From: Coprinellus micaceus
Lineage: Eukaryota > Basidiomycota > Agaricomycetes > Agaricales > Psathyrellaceae
Reading direction: 5' to 3'
NCBI GenBank assembly: GCA_951394405.1
Contig: OX596341.1
Coordinates: 2,666,001 to 2,730,000, forward strand
Length of the DNA: 64,000 bases
In this document: piece after piece, positions 51,932 to 63,304 of the stretch
Layout: each line of letters starts with the position of its first letter
How positions within the stretch are numbered: position 1 is the stretch's first letter
Translations under genes and position numbers: made by a program
Notes under the pieces: model-generated
Database searches by the model: none
The model's input: the letters and a program-made list of their open reading frames with translations, nothing else
What the model was told of the DNA's origin: nothing

Positions 51932-54448
51932 ATGTCGACCTCCTACTTCCGCAATGCACAAAACGTCGACATTCAGAACCTTACCTTCACCAACCAAATG
52001 GCAAGTTCAGGAGCATTTGACCGTAAGTCCTTGCCTACTACGAGTCACGAAAGTGAGGGTCCTGACGACTGCGCCGAAGATCTGCACAACAACATTGCAG
52101 TTGAGGCAATCCACAACTCTGCTGAGCGCTGCGACGCCCCGAAATGCCACCCAGAGACCAGGATCGCCGTCCAGGAGGAGATATTGAGTTGGATAACAGA
52201 CGGCGACCACGACGAGCACCCCAAGAAGATCTTGTGGGTCACTGGGCCAGCGGGGGCGGGCAAGACCGCCATCGCAGGTTCCATTGCAGAGACGTGTGAG
52301 GACAAGGGACTCCTCGCGGGAAGTTTCTTCTTCTCGTCGTTCTCTGGCACTGGGGCCAGGCGCTGGAAGCGGTATTTGGTGGGCACACTAGTGCATTGTA
52401 TGCTGCAGCACGACGGGCTGCAGGCACTCCGTGGGCCCATCCTTACCGTCATCGAGCGTGACCCGTCTGTCTTCCAGAAAAGGTTGATGGATCAGTGCAA
52501 ACTTCTCCTACTTAAACCGTTTCGCGAGCTGGCAGAGGCACTTGACTCGTCCTCCCTCCCCAAGGTCATTGTCATCGACGGTTTAGACGAGGCCGAAGCC
52601 CCCAACTCGCGCGGTCTAGACACCCACGAAGCACGCTTAGCAAACGAAGCTGAACAGGTCGAAATACTGTCCACCCTTTTGCAGGCCGCCGATGACCCCT
52701 CTTTCCCCTTCCGCATTATAATCGTCAGTCGCCCCGAACCCGTCATTCGCGGCTTCTTCTCCAGCAAAGCCAGTCATACGACCGGACAAATCTTCCTCGA
52801 CGATAAGTACGACCCCGGCTCCGACATACTTCGATTCCTCCAGGCCAAGTTTGCCGAAATCAGACGACGGTACAGATTGCCCGAACCATGGCCAGAGGAG
52901 CAGATGTTGGAGAGGCTGCAGCACCGCGCCTCTGGCCAGTTCATCTACGCAGCCACTGTCATTCGCTTCCTCCAAACTTCGAAGTTGCACCCCGAAGCGA
53001 GGCTGGATCGTATCCGAAGTTTGCTCTCACCCCAGCCCGACGGCAATGTTTTGTCACCTTTGGATGCGCTGTACTCAACTATTCTCAACTCGAGTCCGGA
53101 TCCACCCCTCGCGGTTAATTGGCTTGGCGCTATCAGTATCCCTTTTTGTCGACCTGCATCCTTCACTCGACAGCTACTTCAAGACTACCATGGCCAAGCC
53201 GAGTATTTGTTGGAGAATCTAGCATCGTTGATTGTGATACCGGCCCTCGACGACGATTTGACGCCATACGGGTTCTACCACAGAACACTGGATGACTACC
53301 TGTCTGACGAAACACGATGCGGCGCCGAAATGTTTCACGAGTATGTCTTCGGTGACCGATTTCTTGTCTATAGCCACGAAATCCACGTTCTCAGAGGTTT
53401 GCCTCTACCTCGGCTACGGTGTGGAATATGCTGACGCGACACGCACTATATAGCTAAATCCCCTGTCGTGCCGCTGACAGACGACGAGTGGCGGCGTTTT
53501 GTGCCGCTTTTCTTTTGGACGTTCGGGAATCTGTTTCTGTCGCCGAGTGACGAAGAGGGAGACCTATACGAACTTCCTTCGTGTGATATCTTGTGGTGGA
53601 TGGAAACGCTGGATTCGGTGCGCTCTGACACACCAGAGAGAGCCAGCTTGATGGTTACGAGAATATTTCAGGTGGTGCATGACCAAGTGCGTATAGCCCA
53701 TCTTCTCAGTAGCTTGAACCCTCATCCTCATGACACCCACATCTCGGTCCTTGTTCAGTGCCCAGATGTTGAGAGCTTCGCCGATTGCAGACGCTCGTGC
53801 AAGCAGTGGAGGTCAAACATTCTTAGAGGTTTCCAGGCCCTGGGGTGGCGAGTGCCAAATGCAATCGACCTACTTCGTCATCGAATGTTAAAGGAAGTCG
53901 GCTGCGATGAGGACGCTGAGAACCGTGACAATGACATCGGCTGGTGTCAACCCAATATGGCAGCATATTTCGAGGCTCCTGGCGGGCGTTCAACCTCAGC
54001 AAGCTCTATCGCCCCATCGAGGGGACACCCAACGGCTTCAAGCTTGTGTGTGCTCGACCAAGACTACGAAGCGACGTTCAGCCTTGCTGATTCCCTATAC
54101 GCTCGGTTACCTGAATCCTGGCGCCTCATATATCGGCAAGAAATCCTGGGGCCACCACCGAATTCGTCGCCATTCAATGTTCTTCGATCTCATATTGCTG
54201 AAATCGCCCATGAAATGGGCGTAGACATCGAGGACGATGACGTGACAAGTGCGTGGGAGCACAAGTACCTGGTTTTATACGACCGCCCGTTTCGAGTATG
54301 GTGGAAGCCCTTCGAAGAGTTAAAAGCGGTGCGTCCATTTTTCTGGAACATGGACTTGGCTGTCCCCGCTGAAACTCTGCCTCCCATGCTGGCCCTTGAA
54401 ATCCAGCACTGTCTACACAGCCGCATAGTGAACAGCTTCCGAGTCTAG
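51932..54448 (+). CDS. NACHT-type P-loop NTPase, copy 1 (776 aa)
   Basis: Exons are 51932-52022, 52080-53396, 53454-53686 and 53759-54448. A short N-terminal unit (MSTSYFRNAQNVDIQNLTF) and the linker HNSAERCDAPKCHPETRIAV precede Walker A GPAGAGKTAI (about residue 86) and Walker B VIVIDGLDEAEAP. Family sensors (IIIVSRPEP, FLDDKYDP) follow, as in agaric STAND/NACHT proteins. The C-terminal exon holds a Cys/Arg-rich element (ESFADCRRSCKQWRS) then an acidic tail. No WD40 or ankyrin repeats follow. Such proteins act as signal-dependent switches in fungal non-self or stress responses; the role here is unknown. Its tail is about 60 residues longer than in the two paralogues. Confidence 0.88.
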
Positions 54449-54965
54449 TCACGATTTGTCATACAGATGCGCTTGAATTATAGCTCTCGCAAAGGTCCAA
54501 GCGCAAGCAGCCCGAAGCAGCCCCCGATGTCAATGTGGCCGCACCCCATCGTACCCTGACCTCGCCTCATTCGACCTGCAAAAACATGGTGCTCATCGGT
54601 ATCCTCTACATCTTATTGGGAAGTGGGAGGCGTCATCCAAGGCACCCCGCTCGACACTGAGAACGTCGGTTGGTCCTTGACCATCCGCATGGGAGACTTC
54701 GACTCTCAATCAAAAGAACCAGACTTCAGCAATTATTAATGCGGTGTTTAGGCCGGATAAGGAGGATGAGGAGAGGTTGCGGATGTTGGTTGGCGAAGTG
54801 GTTACGATGGCTCGGCGGTTTGGTATTACAGAAGCGGTACAGTAGACTCGGTGCGATGATGTCCTGAGACTGTCGAACGGAAATAAATGTGGCCACTGTC
54901 GCATTCCTCGTTGGACATGACCCGCATTCAAAGGAGGCGAGGAAAAGGTAAAGGCATAAGGATTA
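54449..54965. other. Intergenic with a possible gene remnant
   Basis: 517 bp where two genes converge. The plus-strand reading at about 54727-54846 gives a protein-like tail (INAVFRPDKEDEERLRMLVG) ending in a stop after ITEAVQ, with no start or upstream exon. It may be the last exon of a lost gene. Confidence 0.35.
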
Positions 54966-57298
54966 CTACTGATTGAGCCGGGCGTGACAAACCTCGAACT
55001 TCTGAGCCCATGCCTCCGTCATATCATCATCCCGTACGTCCACACCCAGCTCACAAGTGATACTGTGGATTTCGGATTGAAAAACATTGAACGATGTCTT
55101 TCCAGCATCCAACTCCTCTTGATACCGTTCCTCCCAGTCGCCAGGCAGGCGAGCATGGATTTTGTCGGCGAGTTCGAAAAGTGAATCATAGCCTTCATCA
55201 GGCACGTCTAGGCCCGCTGGTTCTTGCCTCGAAGGAAGTGACTTTTTCGAGGCGTGTGAGGCGTCACTAATGGGAGGCTCGAAATAGGCACCCATGTCAA
55301 ATTCGTCGGGGCTGCCAGGTCCTCCGGCTTGTGCTATCCACATTCTGTGGCGGACCAATTGGATCGCATTTGGCACACGCCATCCTAGAGCTTGGCAGCC
55401 TGCGAGAATCAGACTTCTCCAGTGTCTGCAGGTCCTTTCGCAACTGGCAAAACTGTTGTAGTTTTCGCACTTGATGGAACGAGAAATGAGTTTCGGGAGT
55501 ATGGTTGTGTAACTTAAGCGGGCATACCTCGTTGTGATGCATCGATTCAAAAACGTCCCCGATGATCACGCTCGCTAACTCTGGTTCATTGCAGAAGGCT
55601 GCATCCACCGTTCGGACCCACCACAGAACGTCGCAGGAAGCTAGGGAATCGTGTGCGTTCCCTGCCTCGGGAGGCCGAAAGAAACCAATGAAGAGACTGA
55701 GAAAATGCGGAACGAAAACTTGCCATTCAGAGTCAGTGAGAGGGAGGACGGGAGATTTGCCTGTAGTGCGTGTCAGCAGTGCATCCCTCAACAAGATTGC
55801 GGTCAGACGCACATCTGAGGACGTGGGTCGCAAATAAGAGCACGAGCTCGTCCGCGGTGTCGGACAATTTCCGGCCGCCTCGCCGCTCATCCCCCAGAAA
55901 TTCGAGAAGCGATCGGTGGTAAAAATTGAATGTCGATGAATCGTCTCCGGGCGGCGGTATGAGAACCAATGACGCCAAATTCTCCAACAAATAGTCTGCC
56001 TGTCCATCATGCAATTGAAGAAGCTGCCGAACGAACAACGCAGGGCAGTCCTTGAAGTTCAAGGATTTGATCGCCTGAATCCAAATAACCGCCAAACGCG
56101 GGTCGGGACTCGACTTCAAGATACGCGTGTACAACGCTTCCAAGGGTGACAATGCATCGCTGGAAGGATATGGCTCCAGGATGCGGTCCAGCCTTGCCTG
56201 AGGATGGTCTTTGGAGGTCTGAAGGAAACGGATGACAGTAGCCACATAGATAAACTGGCCCGAGGCACTGCGCCGTAGCGTCTCGAGAACCTTATCTCCT
56301 GGCCACGATTGGGCCAACCTGTAGCGCCTTCTGATTTCACTGAACTTGGCTCGTAGGAATAGGGTGATGTCGGAGTCGGGGTCGTACTTGTCGTCCAGGA
56401 AAAGCTCCTTCGTCACAAAGTCGGCTTTGTTAGAGAAAAAATCTCGGAGAACGGGTTCGGGGCGGCTGACGATGAGGATTCGGAGGGGGAACTGGGGATC
56501 TTTGGCAGCTTGCAACAATACAGACAGAATTTCGACCTGTTCGTCTTCGTTCTTCAAGCGCGCTTCGTGTGGCTCCAGATTGCGAGAGTCGGGGGCCTCT
56601 ACTTCGTCTAAGCCGTCGATGATGATAACCTTTGGAAGGGAGGCTGCGCCGAGTTGCGCTCCGAGCGCGTGGAAGGGTTTGAGCAGGAGAGCCTTACACT
56701 GGTCCCTCAGCCTCTTGCGGAAGACGGATGGATCGCGCTCGATGGCTGTGAGAATTGGACCACGGAGAGCCTGCAGTCCGTCGTGCTGCAGCATAGTATA
56801 CGCCAGCGTGGTTATCAAATAGCGCTTCAAGCGCCTGGCCTCGGAGCCGGAGAACGACGAGAAGAAGAAACTCCCTGCAAGGAGTCCTGTATCCTCGCAC
56901 GTCTCTGCAATAGAGCCTGCGATGGCGGTCTTGCCCGCCCCTGCTGGCCCGGTGAGCCACATGATTTTCTTGGGCTGCTCGTCATCGTCGCCGTGGGTGA
57001 TCCAGCTCAGGATCTCTTCCTGGACGGCGGTCCTGGTCTCCGGATGACATTTCGGGGCGTCACAGCGCTCGTCAGAGTTGTGAACCGCCTCAGCTGCTAT
57101 GTTGCTGTACAGGTCTATGGTTCGTCGATAACGAGAAAGTTCGTCAGAGGGTTGTCACACTAGAGGGTAAATCAAGAGCTTACGGTCAAAAGCTTTCGAA
57201 GATGTGGCCATCTGAGCGCTGAAGGTAAGATTCTCGGCGTTCATGTTGAGAGTCTGGATGCGAACGTCATGAGAATGGCTGAAGAAGGAGCTCGACAT
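54966..57298 (-). CDS. NACHT-type P-loop NTPase, copy 2 (717 aa)
   Basis: Exons are 57298-57184, 57114-55813, 55760-55528 and 55469-54966. Same architecture as copies 1 and 3: MSSSFFSHSHDVRIQTL, HNSDERCDAPKCHPETRTAV, Walker A GPAGAGKTAI, Walker B VIIIDGLDEVEAPDSR, FLDDKYDPDSDI, then CENYNSFASCERTCRHWRS in the last exon. The third exon is exactly 233 bp in all three copies. It lies tail to tail with copy 1 and head to tail with copy 3, to which it is much closer in DNA sequence. No stops or frameshifts; likely functional. Confidence 0.88.
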
Positions 57299-57449
57299 GG
57301 CGGGAGGAGAGAAAGGAGTGCTGAAGCCCGCAACGCGTGTCACGCCGCACAAGATTGTTTGCCAGTGTCACACTTTCCCACATTTAGGCGCCCATCCTCA
57401 CAGTGCCGCCACACTAATAAGCGACTCATAGCTTTCCGCTGACATCCAC

Positions 57450-57750
57450 ACTTCACCCAGACTCCCAAACCAAAAGATTAAGACCATGCGGGGTAATATA
57501 CCTTTGGGACCAACAGGGGAACGAAACAGCAAAAAGATGTAAATTACTCCAGAGTGGATTGTATGTTGCCTTCTGTCCCATCTCCGTCTCGTCCCGTTCA
57601 ACACCTCTCCTGAGCCCTGGTGTGCCCTCTCTTGCCCCAGAGTAAAGCCAGCTCGAAGAGAACTGATTGACTTACACGCCGAGCTCATTAGCGTAAGGGA
57701 GCGAGCTGAGGTCACCAACGGCGACGACGGATGAGGCGGCCTTGGAGAAG
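57450..57750 (-). pseudogene. Duplicated 3' end of QCR2 (last-exon piece plus 3' flank)
   Basis: The DNA here follows 61120-61460 closely, from CAGACTCCCAAACCAAAAG through ATGTAAATTACT and CCAGAGTGGATTGTA. The reading on the minus strand gives FSKAASS, a deletion, then VAVGDLSSLPYANELGV and a stop at 57674-57672, versus VAVGDLGSLPYADELGL in the intact gene. Similarity stops abruptly after CTTGGAGAAG at 57750, right before the 3' end of NACHT copy 3. It is a passenger of the NACHT duplication, not a gene. Confidence 0.85.
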
Positions 57751-57765
57751 ACTGGGCAAGGATTA

Positions 57766-60081
57766 CTACTCATTTAGCCGGGCGTGACAAACCTCGAACT
57801 TCTGAGCCCATGCCTCCGTCATATCATCATCCTGTACGTCCACACCCAGCTCGCAAGTGATACTGTGGATTTCGGATTGAAAAACGTTGAACGATGTCTT
57901 TCCAGCATCCAACTCCTCTTGGTACCGTCCCTCCCAGCCGCCAGGCAGGCGAGCGTGGATTTTGTCGACGAGTTCGAAAAGTGAATCATAGCCTTCATCA
58001 GGCACGTCTAGGCCCGCTGGTTCTTGCCTCGCGGGAAGTGACCTTTTCGAGTCAGTAATGGGAGGCTCGAAATAGGCACCCATGTCAAATTCGTCGGGGT
58101 TGCCAGGGAGTCCTTCGGCTTGTGCCATCCACATTCTGTGGCGGACCAATTGGATCGCATTTGGCATGCGCCACCCTAGAGCTTCGCAGCCTGCAAGAAT
58201 CTGAGTTCTCCAGTGTCTGCATGACCTTTCGCAACTGGCGAAACTGTTGTAGTTTTCGCACTTGATGGGGCGGGGAGTGAGTTTCAGGAGTATTGTTGTG
58301 ACTTGAGCGGACATACCGCGTTATAATGCATCGATTCAAAAACGCCCCCAATGACCACGCTCGCTACCTCTGGTTCACCGTAGAACCCAGCGTCCGCCGT
58401 TCGGACCCACCATAGAACGTCGCAAGTAGCAAGGGAATCGCGTGCGTCTCTTGTCTTGGGAGGCCGGAAGAAACCAATGAAGAGGTTGAGGAAATGCCTA
58501 ACGAAAACTTCCCATTCGGAGTCAGTGAGGGGGAGGACGGGAGATTTGCCTGTATCAGGTGTCAGCAGTGCATCCCTCAATACGAATGCAGTCAGACGCA
58601 CATCTAAGGACATGGGTAGCAAACAAAAGCACGCGCTCGTGCGCGGTGTCGAACAATCTCCGATCGCCTCGCCGCTCATCCTGCAGAAATTCGAGAAGCG
58701 ATCGATGGTAAAATTTGAATGTCGATGAACCGTCTCCAGGGGGCGGTATGAGAACCAATGACGCCAAATTCTCCAACAGATAATCTGCCTGACCATCACA
58801 CATTTGAAGGAGCTGCCGAATGAACAATGCTGGGTACTCATTCAGGTGGTAGATCGCGTGAATCCAAATAGCCGATAGATACGGGTTGGGACTCGAATTC
58901 AAGATGCGGCTATACAACGCTTCCAAGGGTGACAGTACCTCACTGGAACGCTGCGGCCGCAGGATGCGGTCTAACCTTTCTTGAGGGTGGACTTCGGAGG
59001 TTTGAAGAAACCGGATAACCGTAGCGACATAGATAAACTGGCCCGAGGCTCTGCGTTGTAGCGTCTCGAACACCTCATCCCCTGGCCAGGATCGAAGCAG
59101 CTTGTAGCGTCTTCTGATGTCACTGAACTTCGCTCGGAGGAACAGGGTGATGTCGGAGTTGGGGTCGTACTTGTCGTCGAGGAAAAGCTCCTTCGTCAGA
59201 AGATTGGCTTGGTTGGAGAAGAAATCTTGGATCACCGGCTCGGGACGGCTGACGATGAGAATTCGGAAGGGGAACTGGGGGTCGCTGGCAGCCTGCAACA
59301 ATACAGACAGAATTTCGACCTGTTCGTCTTCGTTCTTCAAGCGCGCTTCGTGTGACTCCAGATTGCGAGAGTCGGGGGCCTCTACTTCGTCTAAGCCGTC
59401 GATGACGATAACCTTTGGGATGGAGTCTGTGCCGAGTTGAGCTCCGAGCGCGTGAAAGGGTTTGAGCAGGAGGGCCTTGCACTGGTCCCTCAGCCTCTTG
59501 CGGAAGACAGATGGATCGCGTTCGATGGTGGTGAGGATTGGACCACGGAGTGCCTGCAGTCCGTCGTGCTGGAGCATGCTGTACGCCAACGTGGTTACCA
59601 AAGAGCGCTTCAAGCGCCTGGACTCAGAGCTGGAGAACGACGAGAAGAAGAAACTCCCTGCGAGAAGTCCCATATCCTCGCACGTCTCCGCGATAGAGCC
59701 TGCGATGGCGGTCTTGCCCGCCCCCGCTGGGCCAGAAAGCCATATGATTCTCTTGGGCTGCTCGTCGTCGTCCCCGTGGGTGATCCAGCTCAGGATCTCT
59801 TCCTGGACGGCGGTCCTCATCTCCGGATGGCATTTCGGAGCGTCACAGCGCTCGTCAGAGTTGTGAATCGCCTCAACTGCGATGTTGCTGTAAAGGTCTG
59901 TAGACCACCGATGACGAGAAGGTTGTCAGGGAACTGATCGCACTGGAGGGTGAACCAACGGCTTACGGTCAAAAGCCTTCGAAGATGCTGCCACCTGAGC
60001 GCCGAAACTGGGGTTCGCAGCGTTCACGTTGAAAGTGTGGATGTGAACGTCATGCGAATGGCTGAGAACGGAGGTCGACAT
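57766..60081 (-). CDS. NACHT-type P-loop NTPase, copy 3 (712 aa)
   Basis: Exons are 60081-59967, 59897-58602, 58549-58317 and 58260-57766. Begins MSTSVLSHSHDVHIHTF. Linker HNSDERCDAPKCHPEMRTAV, Walker A GPAGAGKTAI, Walker B VIVIDGLDEVEAPDSR and LFLDDKYDPNSDI are all intact. The last exon has ENYNSFASCERSCRHWRT and ends AWAQKFEVCHARLNE. Long stretches match copy 2 with few changes, including the 3' end and flank, so the pair arose by a recent tandem duplication. Confidence 0.88.
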
Positions 60082-61367
60082 GGTGGGGGGAGAGAAATGA
60101 GTGCTGAAGCCCAATGGCACGCCAAACGTCCCATTGTTTAATACCTTCCCGTCGCCCATCCATTCAAGTTGGCCTGCTACAGTGTGGCCCGTCGTCACCG
60201 ACATTGAGGCGCGTCGTGACAGCTTTCCGCTGACCTCCACATTCTGAAGGGAATGTGTTAGTCCAAGCACAGCATCATGTCTCTCCGAAACCCCCATCTC
60301 GAGTCTTTTGACTTTTTCCGTTTCGAAGAACCGCATACTAGCAATGTTGCCAATGCTTCCCGCCTCGTCGAATCACCCGCACCGCAATCGGGAAGGGCAT
60401 TATATCTGTAGCCTGTCTTCTTCAGTAGAGTGCCTTTCGGGGGATCACGAGCAAACGCCACCTCACCAATTGAGTCTCCATGCCACCAAGTGAAGGCTGA
60501 GCATTTGGGGCGGGGGACGACAAGGAAACCGTCCTGCGCTGGGTACAAAGAGGTAATTGAATCCACTGAAGTCTATACACCTGTCAGAACCACGCGGTTG
60601 GTGCATTGTCCAAAGCGCATCTCTTCAGATCTTGGTCAGTCCATATCAGGCCGTGAAGGGAGAATTCCTGGGTGTTAGACGACCTCCGGGACGATCTCAA
60701 TCCCCCATCCCAGATTCCGGCTCGCGACGTCCCTTGTGACGCGCTGAACGTGGTCCATGGAGGCTCAACTCGATTCCCTGGTCGAAGTGGACCTGTGGTC
60801 CTGGGCGAGGAGACGGTAAGGGTCGAGCTTGATGTTTCCTGGACGCTCAGATAAGGGTTTCGAAAGAGAGAGTAGTCGAAGATGCAACCGGTTGGCGTGT
60901 AGCTGCTGTGGTACACTTCTTCGAGCATAGGATACGGAAAGTTGATGATGTGGTCCTGGAGAGAGTCGGTTCTTGTGGGTCCAGCTGTGGTGTACACTCG
61001 TGTGTAGGGTTAGGGTTCCCAACATCAAGACCCAAAGCTCAAGTTACTCAACACCATACCCCACTCCGAGGCTCGTTACCAGACGTTATTTTCTACTCCA
61101 CCCCGACGTACCACACTTCAAAGCTTCACCTAGACTCCCAAACCAAAAGAAAGAAAAGATTAAAACCATGCGGGGGTAATAGATTTTGGGGACCAACAAG
61201 GGGGAACGAAAACAGCAAAAAAAATGTAAATTACTCTAGAGTGGATTGTACGTTGCCCTCTGTCCCATCTCCGTCTCGTTCCATCCAACGACTTCTCTCC
61301 TATGCCTGAGCCCTCGTCTGCCCTCTCTTGCCCCAGCGTAAAGCTAGCTCAAAGAGGAGAGAGTGAC
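60082..61367. other. Intergenic between NACHT copy 3 and QCR2
   Basis: About 880 bp (60246-61125) have no counterpart in the duplicated copy near 57440, so they were inserted here or deleted there. A minus-strand open frame (60997-60584, with DHIINFPYPMLEEVYHSSYT) looks protein-like but has no domain I know and no exons around it. 61120-61367 is the QCR2 3' flank. Confidence 0.45.
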
Positions 61368-63304
61368 TTACAAGCCGAGCTCGTCGGCGTAGGGGAGCGA
61401 GCCGAGGTCACCGACGGCGACGTAGGTGGGCTTGGAGGCGATGAGGGACGAGGCGGCCTTGGAGAAGGCCAAGGCGTCGACAGCGTCGAGGGCAGCGAGG
61501 GTGGAGGCGATCGAAGCTTCAGACCCAGAGAAGATCTATTCACCCAAACTCGTCAGATTCTCGATTCTATAGCAAAGAGTTTGGTGAGGGAAAAAGCACC
61601 TTGGCACCAATAGCGTCAACGATGCCCGCACGGCTGTCAGCAGCATATGCAGCAGCGAACTTGGCCTTGGCAACAGCAGTAGCGACCTCCTCCGCACTCG
61701 CACCGGCAGCGGCCTTCTTCACAGCGTCAACGACGACCTTGCCGGCCTCCCTGACGGCAGCCGCGGAGTGACCCTGGACGAGAACACCGACAAGGGAAGC
61801 GTCCGAGTAAGGAAGGTACACGCTCTGCACGGAGGATCCCTGGGGGAGGGCAGCAGCGATGGGGGAGACGCCCTGGCTCCACTTGACGGAGGGTGCGGGG
61901 GAGAGGTATGCAGCGAGGGCGGCAGCCTCTGCGGAGGGTGCGCCAGTGGTTCCGAACCCGATGAACGCGGTCTGGGGACCATTACCCGCAATGCGGTTCT
62001 CGCCACCAAAGTATTTCGAGGCAGGGGAGGCGGGTCCAGCAGCGGAGGAGGCTTGAGCGAACGCTTTGCTGACGAGCTCAGCGAGCTTGGCCTGCTCGAT
62101 GCCGGTACCGACGACAGCGATGTTGCCCTGGGTGAAGACGGAGTGGGCGTAGTCCTGGATGTCGGACAGTCCGAAGTTGGGGTGGGAGGGGGCGTAGAGG
62201 GAGGCACCGAGACCTTGGCGGAAGGCGATGTTGTGCGCGAGCTCGATGGCTTGGACGGCGGGGCTGGCAGCGGCTGCGGCGGTGTCGGACTCGATCACGG
62301 GGGCGACGTATTCGGCGAATTCGTGGCGGGTGAACTTGGCGGAGGTAATGAAGGAGGCAAGGACGTCGAGGAAGAAGGCCCTGGGATGGGTTAGTACAGT
62401 GAAGTGAATATTGAGGATATAATAAATGGAAATGGAATGAAGTAGAACTGGAGGGTTCGCAACATGATTTGAAGCCAGTCACAGCCGTGTCGACCATGGA
62501 AGGAAGAGGACACAGGTCGAGGGGTACGACGAGGCCAAGCCGTCGCCAGGACCTGGTTCGTCAGAACATGCCCTCCAGAATCCGTAACTGATCCGGCTCT
62601 ATCCTGGATTCCCGTTGCAAGAACACGTCCGACACCATCCACAATTAAGTGGAATAGTAACCAATATGTTTTCGAGGTATCAAGGCGGCGTGGTACGACG
62701 GAACCGAGGTCTTGCCAGGACCCAGTGGAATTGAATGGTAGGACCGTCTCCTGGTCTCCGCCTCTCCGAATATGTTGTCCTCCACTCCATATCCACCCCT
62801 AAATGTACCAACTCATCTCCTCTCCCCAAAAAGTCAAAGCAACCAAAAGAAATAGGATCACTCACTCATCATTCTTCAAGAACTCGGCGCTCAGCGCGAG
62901 GTGCTCCCTACCCAACGACGAAGAGAGTACACCACCGTAAAGGTCGCTCTCCCTAACCGTTCCCAACGCCGTACGCTTAGCATTGCTCTACCCTCCCAAA
63001 CCGAGCCCCGAAACGCGCCACGGAAAGAAATACGTCCTCCGGTAAGCCGTACATCCCCACACCCAAACGTACAGCGACCACGCACCTTGAACGCAAAGTT
63101 CTTGAGAGCATTCGCCACACCCTCCTTCGACTCGAACCTCGACCCGGCCTTGACAAGCACAGTCAAGCTCGCAGTCGGCGCACTGCTGGCCTTCTCCACA
63201 GTAGCGACCTTGACGCCGCTCGCAGCCTCCGTCACCGCCGTCGCAAAGGTCCTCTTGTGGCCTGCAGCAGCACGCGCCGCCGATACTCGAGCTGCGGAGA
63301 ACAT
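61368..63304 (-). CDS. QCR2: Ubiquinol-cytochrome c reductase core protein 2 (complex III)
   Basis: Exons are 63304-63086, 62975-62866, 62380-61600 and 61535-61368 (425 codons). The N-terminus MFSAARVSAARAAAGHKRTF is a mitochondrial targeting sequence. The M16-peptidase-like fold is seen in VKVATVEKASSAPTASLTVL, GSRFESKEGVANALKNFAF and the second half (LAHNIAFRQGLGASLYAP, SVYLPYSDASLVGVLV, FSKAASSLIASKPTYVAVGD). The HxxEH zinc site of true proteases is absent, as in core 2 proteins. It is a structural subunit of the cytochrome bc1 complex in the inner membrane. The second intron is 485 bp, nine times the usual size here. Confidence 0.94.

Noticed and set aside
61007..61018. Telomere-like GTTAGGGTT words suggesting an interstitial telomere
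   Set aside because: Only about two TTAGGG-like units are present, too short to mean anything.
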